Below, in pieces: positions 11,426 through 19,758 of a stretch of 47,034 nt of DNA. The notes beneath the pieces are model-generated. The model was given only the letters and a program-made list of their open reading frames with translations. It ran no database searches and had not been told where the DNA came from. The translations under genes were made by a program, and so were the position numbers. The stretch comes from Rhodobacteraceae bacterium KLH11 (GTDB lineage: Bacteria; Pseudomonadota; Alphaproteobacteria; Rhodobacterales; Rhodobacteraceae): positions 2,657,033-2,704,066 of the forward strand of contig DS999531.1 in NCBI GenBank assembly GCA_000158135.1. The letters run 5' to 3'. How positions within the stretch are numbered: the stretch's first letter is position 1; each line of letters starts with the position of its first letter.

Positions 11426-11457
11426 GCACCTTATCAGACCCGGCACATAAGGTGCAA
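11426..11457. promoter_or_regulatory. Perfect 10-base inverted repeat upstream of gyrA
   Basis: TGCACCTTAT at 11426-11435 is mirrored by ATAAGGTGCA at 11448-11457 across a 12-base spacer. It is 43-74 bases ahead of the gyrA start, in the promoter or leader region. It could be an operator or a leader hairpin. No run of T follows, so it does not look like a terminator. I do not recognise the regulator. Confidence 0.45.
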
Positions 11458-11488
11458 GCAAGCAACTTTCTTGCGGGTGAATTAGGTC

Positions 11489-11543
11489 GGTAACACCCGA
11501 GTAACATATTGTTATCTAAGTATTAGGTAGTTTCCGTGTTACC
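11489..11543. promoter_or_regulatory. Cluster of TAACA/TGTTA half-sites between gyrA and usg
   Basis: GGTAACAC (11489-11496) is mirrored by GTGTTACC (11536-11543), and between them lies the near-palindrome TAACATATTGTTA. That gives four TAACA-type half-sites in 55 bases, just ahead of usg and behind the divergent gyrA promoter region. It could be a binding array for an unidentified regulator or a folded leader. Confidence 0.35.
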
Positions 11544-11577
11544 CTGAAGAGACCTTGCAATAAATCTGGAGGTCTGC

Positions 11578-11847
11578 ATGGCGCAAAGTGAAACCGAATT
11601 GATGCTCAAGGGGTACGGGCTGACGACGGCGGAATTCTTCTATCACATGCCCGATTATATCCATGTCCTGAATACGTTCATCTGGCAGGAATATGACCTT
11701 GCGCCGGATCATCCGAAACTGTTCGAATTCATAGACTTCTGGCAGCGCGAGATCGACGGGCCGCTGCATTCGGTCAAGTTTACCCACCGCAAGATGATCG
11801 CGCCCGGCGAATGGCGCAATATGGTGGGTGAGTTCCGGGTGAACTGA
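11578..11847 (+). CDS. usg: Usg-family conserved small protein
   Basis: Small acidic protein of 89 residues matching the Usg family of alphaproteobacteria, first noted upstream of trpF in Caulobacter. The sequence is full length, with family-typical stretches ELMLKGYGLTTAEFFYHMPD and VLNTFIWQEYDLAPDHPKLF. Its biochemical function is unknown. A strong ribosome site (GGAGG, six bases upstream) precedes the ATG. Here it sits next to gyrA rather than a trp gene. It converges tail to tail with the radical SAM gene with no bases between the stops. Confidence 0.88.
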   Translation: MAQSETELMLKGYGLTTAEFFYHMPDYIHVLNTFIWQEYDLAPDHPKLFEFIDFWQREIDGPLHSVKFTHRKMIAPGEWRNMVGEFRVN

Positions 11848-12801
11848 TCAGGCTGAACAGCTTGCCCCGCCCAGAACGCAGAACTTGGCGCAATGCGGGT
11901 GGTTCAGATGCACGTCCGCTTCGGCTTCGGCCAAGGTCGTGCCCAGTTCGAATTCCGGTGAATAGGGCAGCAAGGTGCAGGCCAGAACCGCAGGGCGATC
12001 AGCGCCTTTTCGCTTTACCACCATACGCGAGCTGGCGCACATCACCGCATCGGGTGATTTGTTCAAAATACCCCAGCAAGCGGTTGTAATCTCGGGCACT
12101 TCCACTGTCTCGTCCATCTCGGGGAACAGCACGGTTTGCCCCGGATCCTGCGCATCAATGTCAAAGCCATGCTCGGCAAAAAACGCGCCATAGCCTGCGC
12201 GGCTTTCGGCGTCGGTATCGCCCCAGACGGTGCGCCCGGCAATCGCCATTCTGAAGCCGTTGTCACGCAGCCATTCCATCCCCGTCAGGGTTTTTGCAAA
12301 GCTTCCCTTGCCGCGTTCTTCGTCATGAAGTTCAGGGCGATAGTGATCGACCGAGATCCGCAGCGTCAGCTTGTCGGCATAGTCGCGCTGCAGCTCCAGC
12401 AGGCCCTCACGCATTTTACGGCGCATCATGGGCAGCATGGCGTTGGTCAGGATCAGCACCTCATATCCACGCTCCAGAGCCGCGCGGGTCATGTCGATCA
12501 TCTGAGGGTTCATAAAGGGCTCACCACCGGTAAAACCGATCTCGCGTATGGGCCAGTTGCGCTCTTGAATCTGATCCAGATAATCGCGCACCTCGTCCGT
12601 GGTGATGTAAACCAGCGCATCATTGGTCGGGCTGCTGGCGATATAGCAGTTCACGCATTCGATGTTGCAAAGCGTGCCGGTGTTGAACCAAAGCGTCTCG
12701 GGATTGGTCAGGGCAACCGACGCGCGTGTCTGCCCGTCTGCTGTCATCAAACTGTCCTGAAACTTGCCGATATTGGCTGCCTGAGGCGCGTTATCTTTCA
12801 T
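11848..12801 (-). CDS. Radical SAM protein, function unassigned
   Basis: Radical S-adenosylmethionine enzyme, 317 residues. The [4Fe-4S] cysteines are in CNIECVNC (Cys45, Cys49, Cys52), a C-x3-C-x2-C motif, followed by the SAM-binding GFTGGEPFMNP. A C-terminal cysteine group (CTLLPY then HPHCAKFCVLGGASC) could bind a further iron-sulfur cluster, as in SPASM or twitch domains, although the spacing is not the standard one. I do not recognise a specific substrate. It stands alone between usg and the divergent zwf operon, so context does not help. A role in peptide or cofactor modification is possible but unproven. Confidence 0.85.
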   Translation of the reverse strand: MKDNAPQAANIGKFQDSLMTADGQTRASVALTNPETLWFNTGTLCNIECVNCYIASSPTNDALVYITTDEVRDYLDQIQERNWPIREIGFTGGEPFMNPQMIDMTRAALERGYEVLILTNAMLPMMRRKMREGLLELQRDYADKLTLRISVDHYRPELHDEERGKGSFAKTLTGMEWLRDNGFRMAIAGRTVWGDTDAESRAGYGAFFAEHGFDIDAQDPGQTVLFPEMDETVEVPEITTACWGILNKSPDAVMCASSRMVVKRKGADRPAVLACTLLPYSPEFELGTTLAEAEADVHLNHPHCAKFCVLGGASCSA

Positions 12802-12963
12802 GCCGGTATCCGGTTCTGTGCATTGATCGATCTGACTTAGCCGTTTGTACCGGTTTCGTTAAGGGTGTTGTCTACCTGCTGACAGAGTTTTGATTGGGAA
12901 GAAAATTGCTGACTGGTGGCGCTAACATTGGACATGACCAAAGTCGCAAGGTAAGGGAAAGCC

Positions 12964-14418
12964 ATGGTTTCTCGCGTTATACCCGTAGACCCGTTTGATC
13001 TGGTCATTTTTGGCGGAACCGGCGATCTGGCGCAGCGCAAGATCGTGCCGGCGCTGTTTCGGCGATACTGTGCCGGACAGTGGCCGCATAACAGTAAAAT
13101 CATCGGCGCGGCGCGCGGTGAGTTGAGCGTTGAGGGCTTTCGCAACATCGTGGCCGATTCGTTGCATCAGCATGCGCCGATGCGGGCCCGGGATGCCGAC
13201 GCCATGGCCGGGTTCCTGCAGCGCGTTGACTATGTTCCGCTTGATGCTTTGTCTGATGAAGGCTGGGCGCAATTGGCCGGAAAGCTGAGCGACGATCGCA
13301 TCCGGGCGTTTTACTTCTCGGTCGGGCCCAGCCTGTTCGGGCCGCTGGCCGAGCAGATCAGGGCCCATGATCTGGCCCTTCCGCAGACCCGCGTTGTTGT
13401 GGAAAAACCCTTTGGGCACGATCTGGCAAGTGCGCGGGCGCTGAATGCGACTCTGGCGGCGCATTTCGATGAGGGGCAGATTTATCGGATCGATCACTAT
13501 CTGGGTAAAGAAACGGTTCAGAACCTGATGGCCGTGCGGTTTGGCAACATGCTGTTCGAGCCGCTTTGGAACAGCCAGTATGTGGATCATATCCAGATCA
13601 CCGTGGCCGAAACCGTCGGTATTGACGGGCGCGAAGAATATTACGAACGCGCAGGCGCCATGCGCGACATGATGCAGAACCATCTGATGCAGCTTTTGTG
13701 CCTGATCGCGATGGAGCCACCCGCAAAGTTCGATCCCGACGCGGTGCGCGATGAAAAGCTCAAGGTGATCCGCGCGCTCGACCCGGTTGAGCCGCACCAT
13801 ATCGTGCGTGGTCAATTCGCCGGTGAAGGTGAGAGCCGCGGCTATCGTGAGGTGGTGGGCAACCCGCGCTCGACCACGGAAAGCTATGTGGCCTTGCGCA
13901 CTCATATCAGCAACTGGCGGTGGGCGGGTACTCCGTTCTATCTGCGCACGGGCAAGCATCTGGTGGCGCGATCCTCGGTCATCAATGTGATGTTCAAGGA
14001 CGCGCCGCATTCGATCTTCGGGGAAGAGGCCGGGCGTCACGCCAACGTGCTGTCGATCCGGCTGCAACCGAATGAGGGTATTACCCTGAAGGTGACGATC
14101 AAAGAACCGGGGCAGGGCGGAATGCGCCTGGTTGATGTGCCTCTGGACATGAGCTTTGCCAAGGCGCTGGGGCCTGAAAATCAGGACCCGCCTGACGCTT
14201 ACGAACGGCTGGTGATGGATGTGATTCGGGGCAATCAGACCCTGTTCATGCGTGGCGATGAGGTCGAGGCCGCATGGGCCTGGACCGATCCGATCATCGC
14301 GGGGTGGCAGGCGCGTGGCGATGTGCCCAAACCTTATGACACTGGCAGCACCGGCCCGGGCGACGCCGAGCTGCTGATGAAACGGGACGGTCGCCGCTGG
14401 CAAGGGATAAACCCATGA
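12964..14418 (+). CDS. zwf: Glucose-6-phosphate 1-dehydrogenase
   Basis: Oxidises glucose 6-phosphate to 6-phosphogluconolactone with NAD(P)+, the entry to the oxidative pentose phosphate and Entner-Doudoroff routes. 484 residues, full length. The nucleotide-binding FGGTGDLAQRK lies near residues 16-26, and the active-site signature IDHYLGKETVQNL carries the catalytic His and substrate-binding Lys. The ATG at 12964 follows an AAGGG ribosome site. The stop overlaps the pgl start (ATGA), and with pgi it forms a three-gene operon. edd and eda are not in the window. Confidence 0.98.
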   Translation: MVSRVIPVDPFDLVIFGGTGDLAQRKIVPALFRRYCAGQWPHNSKIIGAARGELSVEGFRNIVADSLHQHAPMRARDADAMAGFLQRVDYVPLDALSDEGWAQLAGKLSDDRIRAFYFSVGPSLFGPLAEQIRAHDLALPQTRVVVEKPFGHDLASARALNATLAAHFDEGQIYRIDHYLGKETVQNLMAVRFGNMLFEPLWNSQYVDHIQITVAETVGIDGREEYYERAGAMRDMMQNHLMQLLCLIAMEPPAKFDPDAVRDEKLKVIRALDPVEPHHIVRGQFAGEGESRGYREVVGNPRSTTESYVALRTHISNWRWAGTPFYLRTGKHLVARSSVINVMFKDAPHSIFGEEAGRHANVLSIRLQPNEGITLKVTIKEPGQGGMRLVDVPLDMSFAKALGPENQDPPDAYERLVMDVIRGNQTLFMRGDEVEAAWAWTDPIIAGWQARGDVPKPYDTGSTGPGDAELLMKRDGRRWQGINP

Positions 14419-15086
14419 ATATCAAAGACTATGCCGACCGCGACATGCTGGCGATCGATGTCGCCAATGAACTGGCCGGAGATCTTGAGGCCGCCTTGCT
14501 GCATCATGATACCGTCTCATTGGCGGTGCCCGGAGGGACGACTCCGGGGCCGGTATTTGACGGGCTGTGCGCCGCCGATCTGGATTGGGGCCGGGTGCGT
14601 GTTCTGCCCACGGATGAGCGGTGCGTGCCGGGTGATCACGACCGGTCGAATGAGCGCCTGATCCGCGAACGGTTACTGACCAATCGCGCGGCCGCCGCGC
14701 AGTACATTCCGCTGTATGTTGCTGGCAAAGACCCCGGGGGCGCGGTGTCTGAGATCGAAAGCCAGATCACCCCGAACCTGCCCCTCTCCGTGCTGGTGCT
14801 GGGGATGGGAGAGGATATGCACACCGCGTCGCTCTTTCCCGGGATGCCGGGGTTGACAGCGGCGTTGGACAGCCATGCCCCGGCACTGGCGGTGGCGCGC
14901 CCTGCCGTGCAGCCCGAGGCGCGGATCACGCTGACGGCCCCGGTTCTGGACGGGGCGTTGTCGAAACATCTGGTCATCTTTGGTGCGGCCAAGCGCGAGG
15001 CGCTGGAACGGGCGATGTCACTGCCGCCCGACGAGGCCCCCATCGCAGCCGTGCTGAGCGGTATGACAGTTCATTGGGCGGAGTAA
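14415..15086 (+). CDS. pgl: 6-phosphogluconolactonase
   Basis: Hydrolyses 6-phosphogluconolactone, the product of Zwf, to 6-phosphogluconate. 223 residues, DevB/SOL type. Family motifs are [13 protein letters not shown] near the start, LPTDERCVP, and [14 protein letters not shown], where the more usual glycine of the D-G-H triplet is methionine. Start and zwf stop overlap by four bases, so the two are translationally coupled. pgi starts four bases after its stop. Confidence 0.95.
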   Translation: MNIKDYADRDMLAIDVANELAGDLEAALLHHDTVSLAVPGGTTPGPVFDGLCAADLDWGRVRVLPTDERCVPGDHDRSNERLIRERLLTNRAAAAQYIPLYVAGKDPGGAVSEIESQITPNLPLSVLVLGMGEDMHTASLFPGMPGLTAALDSHAPALAVARPAVQPEARITLTAPVLDGALSKHLVIFGAAKREALERAMSLPPDEAPIAAVLSGMTVHWAE

Positions 15087-15090
15087 GAAC

Positions 15091-16701
15091 GTGCAGTTGG
15101 ATCATCTGAAAGCGCTGGCGGAAGCGCAGCAGAATCACCGGATTCCCGACCTGTTCAACGCGGATGCCAGCCGGGCGCAGGGGTTTTCTGCCTCGACCGG
15201 CGATCTGCTTTTTGACTATTCGAAGACGCAGATTGACGCCGATATCCGGGTGGCCCTGCTGCGTCTTTGCGATCAGGCCAATCTGGCAGACCGCCGGGCG
15301 GCAATGTTTGCGGGTGAAAAGATCAATGAAACCGAAGCACGCGCGGTGCTGCACACGGCCTTGCGCAATCTTGACGGTGGTCCGGTCGCGGTGGATGGTC
15401 AGGATGTGATGCCGGATGTGCTCGACACCCTGCAAAGGATGCGTGTTTTTGCTGAAGAGGTGCGTAGCGGTGCAATCGCCGGGGCCGGGGGCAGTTTCAC
15501 GGATGTGGTGAATATCGGCATCGGTGGCTCGGATCTGGGGCCGGTCATGGCGACCCACGCGCTGTCGCCCTATCATGACGGGCCGAGGGTGCATTATGTC
15601 TCGAATGTGGATGGCGCGCATATTGCGGATACGCTGCGCAGGCTTGATCCGGCGCGGACGCTGGTGATTGTTGCGTCCAAGACCTTCACCACCATTGAAA
15701 CCATGACCAATGCGCGAACCGCGCGGGCGTGGATGCGTGAGGGCGGCGGGGATCCTGCCCGGCAATTCGCAGCCGTCTCCAGCGCTGTGGATAAGACACA
15801 GGCCTTTGGTATCCCGGAAACCCGTGTCTTTGGCTTCGCAGACTGGGTGGGTGGTCGCTATTCGGTTTGGGGGCCCGTTGGCCTGCCTGTGATGATCGCT
15901 GTCGGCTCAAACGCGTTTGATGCGTTTTTGCGCGGCGGGCAGGCGATGGACACGCATTTCCGCTCGGCCGATTGGGTCGAGAACGTGCCGGTCATGCTGG
16001 CGCTGGTCGGTATCTGGCACCGTCAGGTTCTGGGGCACACGAGCCGCGCGGTTCTGCCCTACGATCAACGTTTGTTGCGGCTTCCGGCCTATCTGCAACA
16101 GCTTGAGATGGAATCGAACGGCAAGTCGGTGGCGATGGATGGCAGCGCATTGACCATGCCCTCGGGGCCGGTGGTCTGGGGAGAGCCCGGCACCAACGGC
16201 CAGCATGCGTTCTATCAGTTGATCCATCAGGGGACCGATGTGATCCCCTGCGAATTCATGGTCGCCGCCAATGGGCACGAGCCCGAGCTGGCGCATCATC
16301 ACCGTCTGCTTCTGGCCAATTGCCTGGCGCAGTCAGAGGCGCTGATGCGGGGCAGGTCGCTGGGCGAAGCGCGCGCGCGCATGGCGGAAAAAGGCCTGAC
16401 CGGGGATGAGTTGGAACGACAGGCCCGTCATCGTGTGTTTGCCGGGAACCGCCCGTCAACCACGTTGATCTATCCGCAGCTGACGCCTTTTGTGCTGGGC
16501 CAGATCATCGCGCTCTATGAACACCGCGTTTTTGTCGAGGGTGTGTTGCTTGGCATCAATTCCTTTGATCAATGGGGCGTTGAGCTGGGCAAGGAACTGG
16601 CAACGTCGCTGGGTCCTGTTGTGGATGGGGACGCCAGCGCCGAGGGCAAGGATGGGTCGACCGCTGCGCTGGTGGCTTATGCCCTGCGGCATCGCGATTG
16701 A
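15091..16701 (+). CDS. pgi: Glucose-6-phosphate isomerase
   Basis: Interconverts glucose 6-phosphate and fructose 6-phosphate. 536 residues, full length. The two family signatures are present: [18 protein letters not shown] around residues 366-383 and the C-terminal [30 protein letters not shown] forms the phosphate-binding loop. The start is GTG at 15091 with GGAG eight bases upstream. As the third gene of zwf-pgl-pgi it would feed fructose 6-phosphate back into the oxidative route, a common arrangement where Entner-Doudoroff is the main sugar pathway. Confidence 0.97.
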   Translation: MQLDHLKALAEAQQNHRIPDLFNADASRAQGFSASTGDLLFDYSKTQIDADIRVALLRLCDQANLADRRAAMFAGEKINETEARAVLHTALRNLDGGPVAVDGQDVMPDVLDTLQRMRVFAEEVRSGAIAGAGGSFTDVVNIGIGGSDLGPVMATHALSPYHDGPRVHYVSNVDGAHIADTLRRLDPARTLVIVASKTFTTIETMTNARTARAWMREGGGDPARQFAAVSSAVDKTQAFGIPETRVFGFADWVGGRYSVWGPVGLPVMIAVGSNAFDAFLRGGQAMDTHFRSADWVENVPVMLALVGIWHRQVLGHTSRAVLPYDQRLLRLPAYLQQLEMESNGKSVAMDGSALTMPSGPVVWGEPGTNGQHAFYQLIHQGTDVIPCEFMVAANGHEPELAHHHRLLLANCLAQSEALMRGRSLGEARARMAEKGLTGDELERQARHRVFAGNRPSTTLIYPQLTPFVLGQIIALYEHRVFVEGVLLGINSFDQWGVELGKELATSLGPVVDGDASAEGKDGSTAALVAYALRHRD

Positions 16702-16816
16702 CGCCATGGCAGCTTGCATTCCCCTATTGTCAGACAATTGAAACATTGGCAGGGTCATAGCCAAGCTATTCCGGCGCGACCCGTGTGGCAAAGCGCTGGC
16801 AACAGGAGGAATGTCC

Positions 16817-18436
16817 ATGCTGGGACAGATGATGACGCAGCCCTTGCTGATATCGTCGCTGATCGATCATGCAGAGCGCTACCATGGCCAGACCGAGATC
16901 ATCTCGGTCGAAACCGATGGTACGGTGACCCAGACCAACTGGGCGGGGATTGCGCAAAACGCCCGGCGTATGGCTTCGGCCCTGTCGGGGTTGGGTCTGG
17001 AAGCGCAGGATCGTGTTGGCACACTGGCCTGGAACAATCGCCGACATCTTGAGATCTACTATGCCGTCTCGGGCGCGGGTTTTGTCTGCCATACCATCAA
17101 TCCCCGGCTGTTTCCGGACCAACTGACCTTTATCATCAACCACGCGCAGGACCGGGTGCTGTTCTTTGATGCCACGTTCCTGCCACTGGTTGCCGCGCTG
17201 CATGAAAACCTGACCGAGGTCCGGCATTTCGTCCTGATGGGGTCACGGGACGAGGCGGCATTGTCGCAAGTGCCCGGCCTGCTGTTTTACGACGACCTGA
17301 TCCAGACCGGAGTTGATGATTATTCCTGGCCCAGCTTTGATGAAAACACGGCGTCAAGCCTCTGTTATACCTCGGGAACCACGGGTGACCCGAAAGGCGT
17401 GTTGTATTCACACCGCTCTACGTTGCTGCACAGTTTTGCGTCGAATACCTGTGATGTCATCGGGTATTCTGCAATGGATGTGGTGATGCCGGTTGTGCCG
17501 ATGTTTCATGTCAACGCGTGGGGCTCGCCCTATGCCTGTGCCATGTCCGGGTCGCGCATGGTGATGCCCGGCCCCGACCTGCACGGAGAGGCGTTGGTCA
17601 ATCTGATCGACGCCTACGGGGTCACGCTGGCGATGGGCGTTCCGACCATCTGGCAGGGGCTTCTGGCCCATGCGGCCCAAAGCGGATCGATGCTGGACAG
17701 CCTGCAACGAACCGTCATCGGCGGGGCCGCCTGTCCGCCCTCGATGATTGAAACCTTCCGCGAGACTTATGGTGTCGACACGGTGCATGCATGGGGCATG
17801 AGCGAGATGAGCCCGCTTGGCACCACCAATTATCCGATGGCCAAGCATCTGGACCTGCCAATCGAGGCGCAACACAAGCTGCGTGAAAATCAGGGGCGTC
17901 CACCATTTGGTGTCGAGCTGAAGATCATCGACGATGATGGCAAGGACCTGCCGCATGACGGCGAAACCCAAGGAGATTTGCTGGTGCGCGGTCACTGGGT
18001 TCTGGACAGCTATTATCAGCTGCAGGATCAGGGCTTGTTGCAGGATGGCTGGTTCGCCACCGGCGACGTGGCCACTCTGGATCCTGATGGCTACATGACG
18101 ATCCGCGACCGCTCGAAAGATATCATCAAATCGGGTGGCGAATGGATCAGCTCAGTTGAGTTAGAGAATATCGCGGTTGCGCATCCGCAACTCGCCACAG
18201 CCGCCGTGGTTGGCGTGCCCCATCCCAAATGGGACGAACGGCCGCTGCTTGTTGCGGTAAAGGCGGAGGGTGAGGACCCGTCTGAGCAGGATTTGCTGAC
18301 CTTTTTCGATGGCAAGATCGCCAAATGGCAGGTGCCGGACAAGGTCGTGTTTGTGGATGCGCTGCCGCTGAATGCGACGGGAAAAATCCTCAAACGCAAG
18401 CTGCGCGCGGATTTCAGCGATATCCTAACGGGATAA
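16817..18436 (+). CDS. dmdB: Acyl-CoA ligase, probable 3-methylmercaptopropionyl-CoA ligase (DmdB-like)
   Basis: AMP-forming acyl-CoA ligase of the ANL superfamily, 539 residues. The ATP-binding motif YTSGTTGDPKGVLYSH, the central HAWGMSEMSP, the hinge region with ATGDVATLDPDGYMTIRDRSKDIIKSGGEWIS, and the C-terminal catalytic lysine in NATGKILKRKL are all intact. The sequence closely resembles, from memory, DmdB of Ruegeria, which activates methylmercaptopropionate in the demethylation route of DMSP. Broader medium-chain fatty acid ligase activity cannot be excluded. I chose ATG 16817 because AGGAGG lies seven bases before it; the ATG at 16811 almost touches that site. It follows pgi by 115 bases and probably has its own promoter. 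Confidence 0.85.
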   Translation: MLGQMMTQPLLISSLIDHAERYHGQTEIISVETDGTVTQTNWAGIAQNARRMASALSGLGLEAQDRVGTLAWNNRRHLEIYYAVSGAGFVCHTINPRLFPDQLTFIINHAQDRVLFFDATFLPLVAALHENLTEVRHFVLMGSRDEAALSQVPGLLFYDDLIQTGVDDYSWPSFDENTASSLCYTSGTTGDPKGVLYSHRSTLLHSFASNTCDVIGYSAMDVVMPVVPMFHVNAWGSPYACAMSGSRMVMPGPDLHGEALVNLIDAYGVTLAMGVPTIWQGLLAHAAQSGSMLDSLQRTVIGGAACPPSMIETFRETYGVDTVHAWGMSEMSPLGTTNYPMAKHLDLPIEAQHKLRENQGRPPFGVELKIIDDDGKDLPHDGETQGDLLVRGHWVLDSYYQLQDQGLLQDGWFATGDVATLDPDGYMTIRDRSKDIIKSGGEWISSVELENIAVAHPQLATAAVVGVPHPKWDERPLLVAVKAEGEDPSEQDLLTFFDGKIAKWQVPDKVVFVDALPLNATGKILKRKLRADFSDILTG

Positions 18437-18454
18437 CGGTGATTTTTGGAGAAT

Positions 18455-18529
18455 TGGCTCCGGCGGTAGGGATCGAACCTACGACCAATTGATTAACAGT
18501 CAACTGCTCTACCGCTGAGCTACGCCGGA
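18455..18529 (-). tRNA. tRNA-Asn (GTT), copy 1
   Basis: A 75-base cloverleaf with acceptor stem TCCGGCG/CGCCGGA, anticodon loop CTGTTAA (anticodon GTT, asparagine), T-loop TTCGATC and an encoded CCA end. It is identical in sequence to the copy at 18649-18723. Its own promoter-like elements lie at 18541-18570. It converges on the DmdB-like gene, 18 bases from that stop. Confidence 0.97.
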
Positions 18530-18540
18530 ACGGTCCGCGC

Positions 18541-18570
18541 CGTATAGCAACCTCATTTTGCGGCGTCCAG
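18541..18570 (-). promoter_or_regulatory. Promoter of tRNA-Asn copy 1
   Basis: CTGGAC at 18565-18570 (-35) and TATACG at 18541-18546 (-10), read on the minus strand, are 18 bases apart; the -10 is 11 bases before the mature tRNA. The same elements at the same spacing precede copy 2, which supports them. Confidence 0.6.
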
Positions 18571-18580
18571 AGGGTGGGGA

Positions 18581-18601
18581 AGTTTTTTCGTCGAAAAAAC
18601 T
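18581..18601. repeat. AT-rich perfect palindrome between the two tRNA-Asn genes
   Basis: AGTTTTTTCG and CGAAAAAACT form 10-base arms around a single central T. It lies between tRNA-Asn copy 2 and the promoter of copy 1. On the minus strand it could fold in the trailer of copy 2 and help end or process that transcript. Apart from this and the copy 1 promoter, I see nothing in the 119-base spacer 18530-18648. Confidence 0.55.
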
Positions 18602-18648
18602 CGCGTACCGAAAGCGGGCGTGTAATTGTTGATTTGAGGAAAGGGATT

Positions 18649-18723
18649 TGGCTCCGGCGGTAGGGATCGAACCTACGACCAATTGATTAACAGTCAACTG
18701 CTCTACCGCTGAGCTACGCCGGA
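18649..18723 (-). tRNA. tRNA-Asn (GTT), copy 2
   Basis: Second 75-base tRNA-Asn, identical to copy 1 over its full length, including the GTT anticodon and encoded CCA. Its promoter-like elements at 18733-18762 match those of copy 1 in sequence and spacing. The two genes are in tandem on the minus strand, 119 bases apart, and look like a duplication that included the promoter. Confidence 0.97.
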
Positions 18724-18732
18724 ACTGAGGGG

Positions 18733-18762
18733 CGTATAACAACCCGGATTTTCGCCGTCCAG
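18733..18762 (-). promoter_or_regulatory. Promoter of tRNA-Asn copy 2
   Basis: CTGGAC at 18757-18762 and TATACG at 18733-18738 on the minus strand, with an 18-base spacer, the same as for copy 1. The flanks GTCCAGAGGG and CGTATARCAACC are also shared between copies. Confidence 0.6.
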
Positions 18763-18799
18763 AGGGGAAGCGCATGGGTGGGTAAAATTTTTGTATGGG

Positions 18800-19714
18800 T
18801 TAGCTGATCCTGCAAAAGCTGGCTGTTGCTGAAAGCTGGCCATCCGGTGCGACGCGGGATTTTCCCGTCAGATCAACCAGGTGTGCGAAAACGTTCCGCT
18901 CTGCTGCGGGCAATAGCCTTGCAGCGGTGTCGGAGTAGATTCGTTGCGCGAGTTGCCCGGCAGTTGCAGGGCCTTGTGCCAGGGTTTCGAGAATCTGGTC
19001 CTCGCGCATCAGGCGGTGCTGAATCAACCAATCCAGACGCGCGGCCGGATCCGTGATCCGCGCGCCGTGACCGGGGTGAAAAACCGACCATTCACGCGCA
19101 CGCAACCGGTGGCAGGCTGCCATGAAATCCGTCAGATCACCATCAGGCGGGGACACCAGAGAGCTGGCCCAACCCATCACATGATCGGCGGTAAAACAGA
19201 CATCGCCCCAGGCCAGCGCAATGTGGTTGCCCAGATGGCCGGGCGTGTGAATCACCTCCAGCTCCCAGCCGTCTGCTGCTATGCTCTCGGTATCTTGCAA
19301 CTCGATATCAGGGCGGAACCCGGTGTCGATCCCCTCGCCACCACCGGCCAGACCATTCTGAGCCAATTGGATCATGACAGCGCTGCGCCCGGCTTGCGGA
19401 CCCCCAAAGGCAAGGATGGGGGCACCTGTTCGCACTGCAAGGGGGGCGGCCAGCGGAGAGTGATCCAGATGGGTGTGGGTGACGATGATGTGGCTGATCC
19501 GCTGACCCGGTTCCAGGGCTGTCAGGATCGCATCGAGATGCCGCTCGCTCAGCGGGCCCGGATCGATGACGGCGATGTCGCTTTCGCCCAGAAGATAGGT
19601 GTTGGTGCCGCGATAGGTCATTGGTGACGGGTTGGGTGCAAGAACCCGCCGAAGGCCCGGCGCAAGCTGGTAAACCTGTCCGGGGGTCGGATTGAAATCG
19701 TCGGGAGCTTGCAT
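18800..19714 (-). CDS. Metallo-beta-lactamase-fold hydrolase (LACTB2-like)
   Basis: Zinc hydrolase of the metallo-beta-lactamase superfamily, 304 residues, no signal peptide. The metal site is HTHLDH at residues 80-85, followed by HTPGHLGNH, FTADHVMGW and FHPGHG, so all usual ligands are present. The last 60 residues (from MREDQILETLAQGP) look like the winged-helix tail of the LACTB2/RNase-Z-like group. The substrate is unknown; nuclease or thioesterase activity are both possible for this group. It is divergent from the sensor kinase with 44 bases between starts. Confidence 0.88.
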   Translation of the reverse strand: MQAPDDFNPTPGQVYQLAPGLRRVLAPNPSPMTYRGTNTYLLGESDIAVIDPGPLSERHLDAILTALEPGQRISHIIVTHTHLDHSPLAAPLAVRTGAPILAFGGPQAGRSAVMIQLAQNGLAGGGEGIDTGFRPDIELQDTESIAADGWELEVIHTPGHLGNHIALAWGDVCFTADHVMGWASSLVSPPDGDLTDFMAACHRLRAREWSVFHPGHGARITDPAARLDWLIQHRLMREDQILETLAQGPATAGQLAQRIYSDTAARLLPAAERNVFAHLVDLTGKSRVAPDGQLSATASFCRIS

Positions 19715-19758
19715 TGTGACCTCTTCCTCTTGTCCGGGCAGCCCGCTAGGTTTAGCGC

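Noticed and set aside
12922..14403. 493-codon open frame opposite zwf
   Set aside because: Antisense shadow of zwf with low-complexity composition.
18455..18799. tRNA-Asn pair as the attachment site of an integrated element
   Set aside because: No integrase, no truncated tRNA copy and no foreign gene content flank the tRNAs; both copies are full length with promoters.
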